In this document: piece after piece, positions 52,720-59,512 of the stretch
Layout: each line of letters starts with the position of its first letter
Position numbering within the stretch: the first letter of the stretch is position 1
The notes under the pieces: generated by a model
Database searches by the model: none
The model's input: the letters and a program-made list of their open reading frames with translations, nothing else
Told to the model about the DNA's origin: nothing
Source of the DNA: an uncultured Clostridia bacterium
Lineage (GTDB): Bacteria; Bacillota; Clostridia; TANB77; CAG-508
Assembly: GCA_944388705.1 (NCBI GenBank)
Contig: CALXJU010000007.1
Span: forward strand, 1-59,512
Direction of reading: 5' to 3'
Length of the DNA: 59,512 nucleotides
Translations under genes and position numbers: made by a program

Positions 52720-53907
52720 ATGAAATATAATGCAGTAACAGTAACACAATTAAACAAATACATAAAAGAAAGATTTGATGAAGATGAAAACCTAAATGCA
52801 ATATTAGTAAAAGGTGAAATCTCCAACTTTAAAAACCATTACACAGGACATCTATATTTTACATTAAAAGACGAGAATTCGTTAATAAAATGTATAATGT
52901 TTAAAAGCTATGCTGAAAAGCTAGCTTTTAAACCAACAGATGGAATGAAAGTAATGGTTTTTGGTTCTGTATCAGTATTTGAAAGAGATGGAGTATATCA
53001 AATATATGTAAAAACAATGCTCGAAGATGGAATGGGAGATTTGCATGAACAATTCGAAAAACTAAAAGCAAAATTAGAAAAAGAAGGATTATTTGACCAA
53101 AAACATAAAAAGAAAATACCATTATATCCAAAAGTAGTAGGAGTTTTAACATCACAAACAGGAGCAGTAATAAGAGATATAATAAATGTATCAACAAGAA
53201 GAAATCCAAATGTACATATACGATTATTACCTGTGCCTGTCCAAGGACCTGGAGCGGCAGAACAAATTGCAGAAAAAATAAAAGTAATGAATGAAAAAAA
53301 ATTAGCAGATGTAATTATAGTTGGTAGAGGAGGAGGCTCATTAGAAGACCTGTGGCCATTTAATGAAGAAATAGTAGCAAGAGCAATATATGAATCAGAA
53401 TTACCAATAATATCAGCAGTAGGACATGAAACAGATTTCACAATTGCAGATTTTGTAGCAGATTTAAGAGCACCAACACCATCGGCAGCTGCAGAACTTG
53501 CAGTACCAGATGTATATGAATTAAAAGAAAAAATAATAAATTATCAAAATAGAATGAGACAATCATTAAAAAAGAAAATTGAATTAATGAAACTTAGATA
53601 TGAAAAATGTATGAAATCAAGAGTATTTACAGACCCTACAAGAAATATAAAAGATAAATATATTATATTAGATACATATATAAAAAGACTAGAAACAAAA
53701 ATAAGAAATATTCAAAAAGAAAAACAGACAAAATATGTAGAAATAGTTGCAAAACTAGATACATTAAGTCCATTAAAAACATTAACAAGAGGGTATTGCT
53801 TAACAGAAAAAGAAGGAAATATAATTAAAAGTGTAAAACAACTAGAAACAAATGATGAAATAAAATTAAAATTTTATGATGGAGAGAAAAAAGCAAAAGT
53901 ACTATAA
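52720..53907 (+). CDS. xseA: Exodeoxyribonuclease VII large subunit
   Basis: 395 residues. N-terminal OB fold (AVTVTQLNKYIKERFDEDENL; ILVKGEISNFKNHYTGHLYFTLKDE in parts), catalytic core with KKIPLYPKVVGVLTSQTGAVIRDII, IIVGRGGGSLEDLWPFNEE, ISAVGHETDFTIADFVADLRAPTPSAAAE (parts), then a coiled-coil region and a C-terminal LSPLKTLTRGYCL. With XseB it degrades single-stranded DNA. It starts 3 bp after nusB. xseB comes after one intervening gene. Confidence 0.95.
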   Translation: MKYNAVTVTQLNKYIKERFDEDENLNAILVKGEISNFKNHYTGHLYFTLKDENSLIKCIMFKSYAEKLAFKPTDGMKVMVFGSVSVFERDGVYQIYVKTMLEDGMGDLHEQFEKLKAKLEKEGLFDQKHKKKIPLYPKVVGVLTSQTGAVIRDIINVSTRRNPNVHIRLLPVPVQGPGAAEQIAEKIKVMNEKKLADVIIVGRGGGSLEDLWPFNEEIVARAIYESELPIISAVGHETDFTIADFVADLRAPTPSAAAELAVPDVYELKEKIINYQNRMRQSLKKKIELMKLRYEKCMKSRVFTDPTRNIKDKYIILDTYIKRLETKIRNIQKEKQTKYVEIVAKLDTLSPLKTLTRGYCLTEKEGNIIKSVKQLETNDEIKLKFYDGEKKAKVL

Positions 53908-53925
53908 GATTGGAGGTAACAGAAG

Positions 53926-54354
53926 ATGAGAAAACAAAACATATTAACAGCAATAATAATAATTGCAGTAATAGCATTAATTGGGATAATTGGATATATA
54001 GCATATGAAGAAATAACAAATAGAAATAAAGCTAAAAATGAGCCAGTACAACAAGTAGAAGAAAAACAAGAAGAGAAAGAAGAAATAGAAGAACCAGTAG
54101 AAGAACAAGAACCTGAAGAAGAATATGTAGGAGAAGAAGAAAAAGAAACACAAAAAGAAGAAAACACAGAAATCTCAAAAGATGAAAAAGCAATAGAACT
54201 TGCAAAACAGACTTATGGAGAAGAAGATGGTGTAACATTTAGCATAGAAGAAAAAAAGGATAATATATATTATATAGCAGTAAAAAGTAATGCAACAGTA
54301 ATTTCTTGGTATGAAGTAAATACAGATACATGGGAAATAAGTGAATTCTATTAA
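53926..54354 (+). CDS. Membrane-anchored protein with acidic linker and PepSY-like end
   Basis: 142 residues. One N-terminal membrane helix (about 7-26), a long low-complexity Glu/Gln/Pro linker (about 38-82), and a small C-terminal domain (about 85-142) of the form KAIELAKQTYGEEDGVTF, IYYIAVKSNATVISWYEV and DTWEISEFY. This last part resembles a PepSY-like unit, with the closing W-x-I-x-E strand. The function is unknown; such domains often inhibit or sense extracellular proteases. It lies between xseA and xseB, an unusual place. Confidence 0.6.
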   Translation: MRKQNILTAIIIIAVIALIGIIGYIAYEEITNRNKAKNEPVQQVEEKQEEKEEIEEPVEEQEPEEEYVGEEEKETQKEENTEISKDEKAIELAKQTYGEEDGVTFSIEEKKDNIYYIAVKSNATVISWYEVNTDTWEISEFY

Positions 54355-54367
54355 AAGGAGATAAAAG

Positions 54368-54589
54368 ATGAGTAAAGAAAATTTTGAAGAAACAATGACT
54401 AAATTAGAAGAAATAGTAACAGAATTAGAAAATGGAAATTTAAATTTAGATGAATCAGTACAAAAATTTGAAGAAGGAATGCAAAAAGCAAAACAATGTA
54501 ATAAAATTCTAGAAGAAGCAGAAAAGAAAATAACAATACTTCTAGAAAAAGATGGAGAAATATCAGAAGAAAATTTTGAAACAGAATAA
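54368..54589 (+). CDS. xseB: Exodeoxyribonuclease VII small subunit
   Basis: 73 residues: NFEETMTKLEEIVTELENGNLNLDESVQKFEEGM (in parts) is the classic XseB helical hairpin, with the ENGNLNLDE/S turn. It binds the helical arm of XseA. SD AAAGGAG, 13 bp after the membrane protein gene. Confidence 0.95.
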   Translation: MSKENFEETMTKLEEIVTELENGNLNLDESVQKFEEGMQKAKQCNKILEEAEKKITILLEKDGEISEENFETE

Positions 54590-54601
54590 AGGGGAAAAAA
54601 G

Positions 54602-55042
54602 ATGAATGACTTTGAAAAGTTTATAACAAATAAATACATATATTTACCATTATTAGTATGGTTTTGTATACAGGCATTTAAGGTAATATATGATTTAGTA
54701 ACAACAAAAAAATTCAATTTTAAAAGAATAATGGGAGCAGGCGGAATGCCAAGTTCACATACAGGAGTAGTAACATGCTTATCAGCATTAATCGGAAAAT
54801 ATGAAGGATTTGACTCAAGCATATTTGCATTATCATTAATATTTGCAATGGTAGTAATGTATGATGCAGCAGGAGTAAGAAGAGCAGCAGGAAAACAAGC
54901 ACGTTTATTAAATAAAATAATAGAAACACCAGGACTAACAAATGTGCAAGTACAAGAAAGATTAGTGGAAGTATTAGGACATACTCCATTACAAGTTATA
55001 GTAGGTGCAATAATAGGAATTACAATAGGTTTACTAGGATAA
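54602..55042 (+). CDS. Divergent PAP2 family membrane protein (DUF212, YuiD-like)
   Basis: 146 residues with three or four hydrophobic segments. Family marks: PLLVWFCIQAFKVIYDL, GGMPSSHTGVVTCL, MVVMYDAAGVRRAAGKQARLLN, and EVLGHTPLQVIVGAIIGI at the end. SSH and the RRAAGKQA stretch are the divergent PAP2-like signature. It may be a lipid phosphatase or a membrane protein that lost that activity. SD AGGGGA. It is probably part of the xse/fhs run. Confidence 0.88.
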   Translation: MNDFEKFITNKYIYLPLLVWFCIQAFKVIYDLVTTKKFNFKRIMGAGGMPSSHTGVVTCLSALIGKYEGFDSSIFALSLIFAMVVMYDAAGVRRAAGKQARLLNKIIETPGLTNVQVQERLVEVLGHTPLQVIVGAIIGITIGLLG

Positions 55043-55059
55043 AAGGGAGAGTGATATAT

Positions 55060-56721
55060 ATGACAGATATAGAAATAGCAAAAAGCATAAAATTAGAAAA
55101 AATAACAAAAATTGCTGAAGAAATTGGAATAAGTGAAGATGAATTAGAATTGTATGGAAAATATAAAGCAAAAATATCTAATGATGTAAAAGAAAAAATA
55201 AAAAATAAAAAAGACGGAAAATTAGTATTAGTAACAGCAATGAGCCCAACACCATTAGGAGAAGGAAAAACAACAATATCAATTTCAATTGCAGATGGAT
55301 TAAGACAGATTGGAGAAAAAGCAATATTAGCATTAAGAGAGCCATCACTTGGACCAGTATTTGGAATAAAAGGTGGAGCAACAGGTGGAGGATATGCACA
55401 AGTGGCTCCAATGGAAGATATAAATTTACACTTTACAGGAGATATTCATGCTATAACATCTGCCAATAATTTGCTATCAGCATTAATAGATAATCATATA
55501 TATCATGGAAATGAATTACAATTTGAAAAAGTAGTATGGAAAAGATGTCTAGATTTAAATGATAGACAATTAAGAGTAGTAAATACAGGACTATCTGGAG
55601 AAAGTAAAATAGTCCCAAGAGAAGATAAATTTGATATAACAGTTGCATCAGAAGTAATGGCAATTTTATGCTTAGCAACAGATATTGATGATTTAAAACA
55701 AAAATTAGGAAATATATTAATAGGATATAATAAAAAACAAGAACCTATTTATGCTAAAGACTTAAAAGCAGAAGGAAGCATGGCAGTACTTTTAAAAGAT
55801 GCAATAAAACCAAATTTAGTGCAAACTTTAGAACATACACCAGCAATAGTACATGGAGGTCCTTTTGCAAATATAGCACATGGATGTAATAGTATAATAG
55901 CAACTAAAATGGCTATGAAACTTGCAGATTATTGTATAACAGAAGCTGGATTTGGAGCAGATTTAGGTGCAGAAAAATTCTTAGATATTAAATGTAGAAA
56001 AGCAAATATTAAACCAGATGCAGTTGTCTGTGTTGCAACAATAAAAGCAATAAAATATCATGGTGGAGCACCAAAAGATACTATAAAAGAAGAAAATATG
56101 GAATGTCTTGCTAGTGGTATGGATAATTTATATAGACATATTAATAATTTAAAAGATAAATTTGGATTAAATGTTATTGTCGCTATAAATAAATATAATA
56201 CAGATACTGATAAAGAAATAAAATATGTTGAAGAAGAATTAGCAAAAAGAAATATTCCATCTAGTGTTGTGGAAAGCTGGGCAAAAGGTGGAAAAGGAGC
56301 AGTTGATATTGCAAAAAAATTAGTAGAGCTTTGTAAAAAAGAAGAAGATTTTAAATTTATTTATGATTTAAATGATTCTGTTATTGAAAAAATTAATAAA
56401 GTTGCAATGAATGTATATGGAGCAAATAAAGTAAATTATTCAGAAGAAGCTATTATAAACATTAATCAAATTGTGAAAAATGGTTATGGAAATTTACCAG
56501 TATGTATTGCTAAAACTCAATATTCTTTTTCTGATGATGCTAAAAATGTTGAATGTAAAACTCCTTTTGAGTTTAATATTAGAGATGTTGAACTTAAAGC
56601 TGGTGCGGGTTTTATAGTTGTTCTTGCTGGCAAGATTATGACAATGCCAGGATTACCAAAAGTTCCTGCAGCAGAAACAATTGATATTGATAAAAATGGA
56701 GAGATTGTTGGAATTTTTTAG
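55060..56721 (+). CDS. fhs: Formate--tetrahydrofolate ligase
   Basis: 553 residues from the ATG at 55060 (SD AAGGGAGAG); a GTG at 55051 overlaps the SD. P-loop TPLGEGKTT (about 64-72), then ALREPSLGPVFGIKGGATGGGYAQV (parts), DINLHFTGDIHAITSANNLL, TEAGFGADLGAEKFLDIKCR and GKIMTMPGLPKVPAA. It makes 10-formyl-THF from formate, ATP and THF; common in Clostridia, where it also serves acetogenic or purine pathways. The 3' third uses noticeably more T-ending codons than the 5' part. No other one-carbon gene is adjacent. Confidence 0.97.
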   Translation: MTDIEIAKSIKLEKITKIAEEIGISEDELELYGKYKAKISNDVKEKIKNKKDGKLVLVTAMSPTPLGEGKTTISISIADGLRQIGEKAILALREPSLGPVFGIKGGATGGGYAQVAPMEDINLHFTGDIHAITSANNLLSALIDNHIYHGNELQFEKVVWKRCLDLNDRQLRVVNTGLSGESKIVPREDKFDITVASEVMAILCLATDIDDLKQKLGNILIGYNKKQEPIYAKDLKAEGSMAVLLKDAIKPNLVQTLEHTPAIVHGGPFANIAHGCNSIIATKMAMKLADYCITEAGFGADLGAEKFLDIKCRKANIKPDAVVCVATIKAIKYHGGAPKDTIKEENMECLASGMDNLYRHINNLKDKFGLNVIVAINKYNTDTDKEIKYVEEELAKRNIPSSVVESWAKGGKGAVDIAKKLVELCKKEEDFKFIYDLNDSVIEKINKVAMNVYGANKVNYSEEAIININQIVKNGYGNLPVCIAKTQYSFSDDAKNVECKTPFEFNIRDVELKAGAGFIVVLAGKIMTMPGLPKVPAAETIDIDKNGEIVGIF

Positions 56722-56786
56722 TTACTAATAATATTTTAAATTATTAAAAAGAGAAAATTATACGGACGTAAGAAAGGAACAAAAAA

Positions 56787-57449
56787 ATGAATAATAAATA
56801 TAATTTAACTTTAGAACAAAATATATTTTTAGCCAAAAGAAATTTAGTAGATAATGTATATGCTAATGCAAGAATGGAAGGACTAAATATTACATTTCCA
56901 GAGACTAAAACTATATTGGAAGGGATTAATGTTCCAAATTTAAAAATAGACGAAATTCAATGTATATTAAATTTAAGGGATGCTTGGAAATATCTTATAA
57001 ACAATATAGAAAAAAAATTTGACCTTAACTTTATTTGTAAAATAAATGAACTAGTAGCAAGAAATGAAAGTATTGCATGGGGAGTATTAAGACAAGGTGA
57101 AGTACAAATAACTGGAACAGATTATATTCCTGATATACCAAATGAAGAAGATGTAAAACAGCAAATAAATAATATATTGCAAATAGAAAATGCTACAGAA
57201 AGAGCTATAGAATATATGTTATATGGAATGAGAAGTCAATTATTTTGGGATGGAAATAAAAGAACAAGTAATATTTGTGCTAATAAAATTATGATTGAAA
57301 ATGGATGTGGAATTATAAAAGTTCCGGATAATAAATTAAAAGATTTTACAATCTTGTTATCTGAATTTTATAGTACAAATAATAAGGAAAAAATTAAACA
57401 TTTTATTTTTGATAATTGTATAGATGGAATTGTTTTTAAAAATAACTAA
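56787..57449 (+). CDS. Fic-domain protein with Gln in place of the catalytic His
   Basis: 220 residues. An N-terminal helix with ANARMEGLNI looks like a Fic inhibitory motif. Then GVLRQGEVQITGTDYIPDIP (the flap region) and ERAIEYMLYGMRSQLFWDGNKRTSNICANKIM. The Fic active site is normally HxFx(D/E)GN(G/K)R; here residues 151-160 read QLFWDGNKRT, with Gln151 at the His position, while Asp155, Gly, Asn and Arg159 are kept. Fic enzymes transfer AMP or similar groups to proteins. Without His the usual base is missing. SD AAAGGA; monocistronic with a terminator after it. Confidence 0.85.
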   Translation: MNNKYNLTLEQNIFLAKRNLVDNVYANARMEGLNITFPETKTILEGINVPNLKIDEIQCILNLRDAWKYLINNIEKKFDLNFICKINELVARNESIAWGVLRQGEVQITGTDYIPDIPNEEDVKQQINNILQIENATERAIEYMLYGMRSQLFWDGNKRTSNICANKIMIENGCGIIKVPDNKLKDFTILLSEFYSTNNKEKIKHFIFDNCIDGIVFKNN

Positions 57450-57464
57450 AAATATAAAATAAAT

Positions 57465-57499
57465 AAAACACTGAATTAGAAATAAGTTCAGTGTTTTTT
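57465..57499 (+). terminator. Terminator after the Fic gene
   Basis: AAAACACTGAA (57465-57475) pairs with TTCAGTGTTTT (57487-57497), followed by more T. The remaining gap to gpr (57500-57651) shows no other clear signal. Confidence 0.9.
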
Positions 57500-57651
57500 G
57501 GTATATATTTAAATTATTAATTAAAGTATTTGTAGGTAATACAAGAAAAAATAAAAAAGAACACTTTTTAAGAAAGAAGTAACACAAAGAAATATTATTT
57601 TGGTTAAAATCAAAAAAATAAGACATACTAAACTCAAAGGAGAAATGAAAT

Positions 57652-58377
57652 ATGTATAATTTTAGAACTGATTTAGCACTAGAGAGAAGAGACATCTATA
57701 AAAAAGTAAATAAATTACAAGAAATAGATGGAGTAGAAAGTACAGAAGAAGATATAAATGAAAACATAAAAGTATCAAGAGTCAAGATTGCAAATGAAAA
57801 TGGAGAAAAAGCATTAGGAAAAGCAATTGGAAATTATGTAACAATAGATGTCAAAAAATTAAAAATAGCAGGAGAAGAAGAAATACAAAAAACTTCAGAA
57901 GTATTATCAAATGAACTAAGAAAAATGATTGATTTGCACACAGATAAACAAGGAGAAATACTAATTGTTGGGTTAGGAAATATTTATGTTACACCAGATG
58001 CGCTTGGTCCAAAAGTAATTAATGAAATAGATGTCACAAGACATGTAATAAAATATTTACCTCAATATGTAGAAGAAGGAACAAGACCTGTAAGTGCAAT
58101 ATCACCAGGTGTATTAGGAACTACAGGAATAGAAACTGTAGAAATTTTAAAAGGTATTGTTGATAATGTTAAACCTAAATTATTAATTGTAATTGATGCT
58201 TTAGCATCTAGAAGTATTGATAGAATAAGTAGTACAATACAAATTTCTGATACAGGAATTGTTCCTGGTGCAGGAGTTGGAAATACTAGACAAGAAATAA
58301 GTCAAAATAGTTTAGGAATACCTGTAATTGCAGTTGGAATTCCTACAGTTGTAGATATTTTTTCTTGTAACGCATAA
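57652..58377 (+). CDS. gpr: GPR germination endopeptidase, C-terminally short
   Basis: 241 residues. Starts FRTDLALERRD (the family TDLA.E region, at the pro-sequence site), then VVGLGN-type ILIVGLGNIYVTPDALGP with Asp116, VIDALASRSIDRISSTIQISDTGIVPGAGVGN (parts) with Asp182, and GIPVIAVGIPTVVD. These two aspartates are the proposed catalytic residues. GPR degrades small acid-soluble spore proteins when spores germinate. Family members have about 320-370 residues; this one ends soon after PTVVD, without about 80-100 residues, and no other frame continues it. Start ATG behind AAAGGAG. Confidence 0.88.
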   Translation: MYNFRTDLALERRDIYKKVNKLQEIDGVESTEEDINENIKVSRVKIANENGEKALGKAIGNYVTIDVKKLKIAGEEEIQKTSEVLSNELRKMIDLHTDKQGEILIVGLGNIYVTPDALGPKVINEIDVTRHVIKYLPQYVEEGTRPVSAISPGVLGTTGIETVEILKGIVDNVKPKLLIVIDALASRSIDRISSTIQISDTGIVPGAGVGNTRQEISQNSLGIPVIAVGIPTVVDIFSCNA

Positions 58378-58427
58378 AAATAATTGGGTTAGAAATCTTA
58401 TAAACCTTTATAGAGTAGGTGTTTAAG

Positions 58428-58616
58428 ATGAAGAAGATCGTGATTAAGAACAAAGAAATTATAAAAAAAATATTACATAATAAAGCTAATTGCAATGAAA
58501 TTACACTTTATATTTTAAGCAAAGAGGCAAAATTAGCTATCATAGATACAGATACTATGAAAAAAAGAACTTATATACCAATAGAAAAAATTAAAAATGT
58601 AATTAAAAATATATAG
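58428..58616 (+). CDS. Small basic hypothetical protein
   Basis: 62 residues from the ATG at 58428 (SD AGTAGGTG); very rich in Lys and Ile (KKIVIKNKEIIKKILHN; IPIEKIKNVIKNI). Two beta strands in the middle (EITLYILS, AKLAIIDTD) suggest a small compact fold. No family recognised. A terminator-like hairpin follows 10 bp after the stop. Confidence 0.5.
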   Translation: MKKIVIKNKEIIKKILHNKANCNEITLYILSKEAKLAIIDTDTMKKRTYIPIEKIKNVIKNI

Positions 58617-58625
58617 ATACCAATT

Positions 58626-58662
58626 AGAGAATTAAATTATATAATTTAGTTCTCTTTTTTTA
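58626..58662 (+). terminator. Terminator-like hairpin directly before the HTH gene
   Basis: AGAGAATTAAATTAT (58626-58640) pairs with ATAATTTAGTTCTCT (58641-58655), 15 bp with one U-G, followed by T7. The SD AAGAGGTG starts three bases after the T-run. Confidence 0.8.
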
Positions 58663-58677
58663 AGAAGAGGTGTAATA

Positions 58678-59496
58678 TTGAATATGAATGAAGAGAACAA
58701 AGTAAGTTATTATTCAATTATCCCAGCATGTGTTCGTTACGATGAAGAACTAACTGATAAAGCGAAACTTCTCTATGGCGAGATAACAGCATTAAGTAAT
58801 AAAGAGGGATATTGTTTTGCTACTAACAAGTATTTTGCAAATTTATATAAATGTACTAACCGAGCAATTCAAAATGCTATTTCTAAATTACAAGAAAATG
58901 GATATATTCATGTAGTAATTGAAGATAATTATCAAAGAAAAATATATTTAACATCTTCAATGGGGTATGAAAAAAATTTCATAGGAGGCTATGAAAATAA
59001 ATTCATAGGAGGGTATGAAAAAAATTTCACCAATAATATTATAAATAATAATATGTTAGATAGTTTTTTTAATTATATTATAAAAAAAGAAAAGAAAATT
59101 CCAAAAGAATTTGAAAATTTAGAATCACAAATATTGGAGGTATTAGAAAATTATGAAATGATTTTTACAGAAGAAATACTAAAATATATGAGAACGGAAA
59201 ATATTGAGAAAGTAAAAGTGATAAGTTATTCATTAGCATTAACAGTAAAAGAAAACGTAAGCCATTTATTATATAAAATGAATAGAGAACAGATAATTAG
59301 TCTTTATGATGAATGTAAATTACGAGAATCACAAAACAAAGATACAGATAATGAAATTATGAATTTCTCAAATTATTTTTATAAAAGTTTGAAAGGTCAG
59401 TTGTTAAGGGGGAAAAGCCCCTCTTTTTTTATGCCTAAAAATAAGATAGATGAAAGTAAATCATCTGAAGAAGATGAAGAAGGAGAGGAATTATAG
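58678..59496 (+). CDS. Helix-turn-helix replication-initiation-type protein (phage/plasmid-like)
   Basis: 272 residues from the TTG at 58678 (the ATG at 58684 is also possible). The N-terminal 95 residues, YYSIIPACVRYDEELTDKAKLLYGEITALSN (parts) then CFATNKYFANLYKCTNRAIQNAISKLQENGYI, form the HTH_36-type winged helix of phage and plasmid replication proteins. A three-copy repeat (GYEKNFIG) follows at about 95-120, then a DnaD-like helical C-terminus and an acidic tail. A new gene starts 3 bp downstream, typically a DnaC-like loader in such modules. This suggests that the window ends at the edge of a mobile or prophage-like region, or of a domesticated replication gene. Confidence 0.75.
   Translation: MNMNEENKVSYYSIIPACVRYDEELTDKAKLLYGEITALSNKEGYCFATNKYFANLYKCTNRAIQNAISKLQENGYIHVVIEDNYQRKIYLTSSMGYEKNFIGGYENKFIGGYEKNFTNNIINNNMLDSFFNYIIKKEKKIPKEFENLESQILEVLENYEMIFTEEILKYMRTENIEKVKVISYSLALTVKENVSHLLYKMNREQIISLYDECKLRESQNKDTDNEIMNFSNYFYKSLKGQLLRGKSPSFFMPKNKIDESKSSEEDEEGEEL
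58963..59034 (+). repeat. Three tandem 24-bp repeats inside the HTH gene
   Basis: Units at 58963-58986, 58987-59010 and 59011-59034 share GG-TATGAAAA-AAATT-CATAGGA; they code for GYEKNFIG/GYENKFIG/GYEKNFTN. The third diverges at its end. Each contains an SD-like ATAGGAGG followed by TATGAAAA. Confidence 0.85.
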
Positions 59497-59498
59497 AT

Positions 59499-59512
59499 AT
59501 GAGATATGTAAG
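59499..59512 (+). CDS. Start of a further gene (truncated by window end)
   Basis: ATG at 59499 lies 10 bases after AGGAGAGG and 2 bp after the HTH gene stop; only four codons (MRYV) are visible. A helicase loader would be usual here, but nothing can be read. Confidence 0.45.

Noticed and set aside
54060..54170. GAAGAA-rich stretch resembling a tandem repeat
   Set aside because: It is the low-complexity acidic linker of the 53926-54354 protein without a regular unit.
57624..57630. CATACTA resembling a sigma-G -10 before gpr
   Set aside because: Its start point would fall in the SD of gpr, and no good -35 is present at the right distance.

Overview
This window is chromosomal DNA of a very AT-rich Gram-positive anaerobe of the Clostridia. 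Codons end mostly in A or T, SD sequences are strong (GGAGG type), TTG and GTG starts are frequent, and many promoters fit TTGAAA/TTGACA-N17-TAAAAT/TATAAT. The lineage forms spores or descends from spore formers: SpoIVFA/SpoIVFB-like proteins, an SPL-family protein, a SipL-like LysM protein, YunB, a SpoVB-like flippase and the GPR protease are all present. The gene order (rpoA-rplQ followed by metK, a dcw cluster cut to mraZ-rsmH-ftsL, murF and scpB standing alone) shows a rearranged genome, as in uncultured gut Clostridia. No tRNA, rRNA or CRISPR array was seen.

Layout. 1-6.7 kb: end of the ribosomal/RNA polymerase operon, metK under a SAM-I riboswitch, a SleB-like hydrolase, recD2 and an unknown membrane protein. 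6.7-14.7 kb: one giant gene for a cyclic beta-glucan synthase-like enzyme (GT84 + glycoamylase + GH94). 14.7-15.9 kb: a RAYT (REP-associated tyrosine transposase) between matching inverted repeat clusters, inserted exactly between two convergent stop codons. 15.9-24 kb: asnS, a WG-repeat protein, a patatin, a cysteine desulfurase, then mraZ (with its GTGG operator array), rsmH and ftsL. 24-25 kb: an HD-GYP protein. 25.3-26.4 kb: an SGNH hydrolase carrying a type IV pilin-like N-terminus. 26.5-31.8 kb: a surface-structure operon behind two tandem Spo0A-box-like sites: sortase, thioester/SpaA adhesin, a TasA-like protein and two relatives, and a ChW-repeat protein. 31.8-37.3 kb: spoIVFA/FB-like pair, a PflX-like radical SAM protein, thyA-folA and the SPL-family gene. 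37.5-41.3 kb: a NatAB/YhaQP-like ABC exporter followed by LiaF- and LiaG-like envelope proteins. 41.3-46.4 kb: SipL-like, YunB, an unknown, MurF, and rplM-rpsI on the minus strand. 46.6-56.7 kb: SpoVB-like flippase, HU, scpB-proS, the Asp23/AmaP/DUF2273 operon, nusB, xseA-xseB, a DUF212 protein and fhs. 56.8-59.5 kb: a Fic protein lacking the usual His, a short GPR protease, and an HTH replication-type protein with internal 24-bp repeats.

The strongest candidates for something new are: (i) the sortase/thioester-adhesin/TasA-like/ChW operon with its Spo0A-like sites; (ii) two related structured elements (20973-21062 and 39675-39780) that share a core while their long outer stems differ in sequence but keep pairing; (iii) the pilin-SGNH fusion; and (iv) several genes whose SD lies directly behind or inside a terminator-like hairpin. 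All functions are read from sequence motifs and remembered families; no database search was run.
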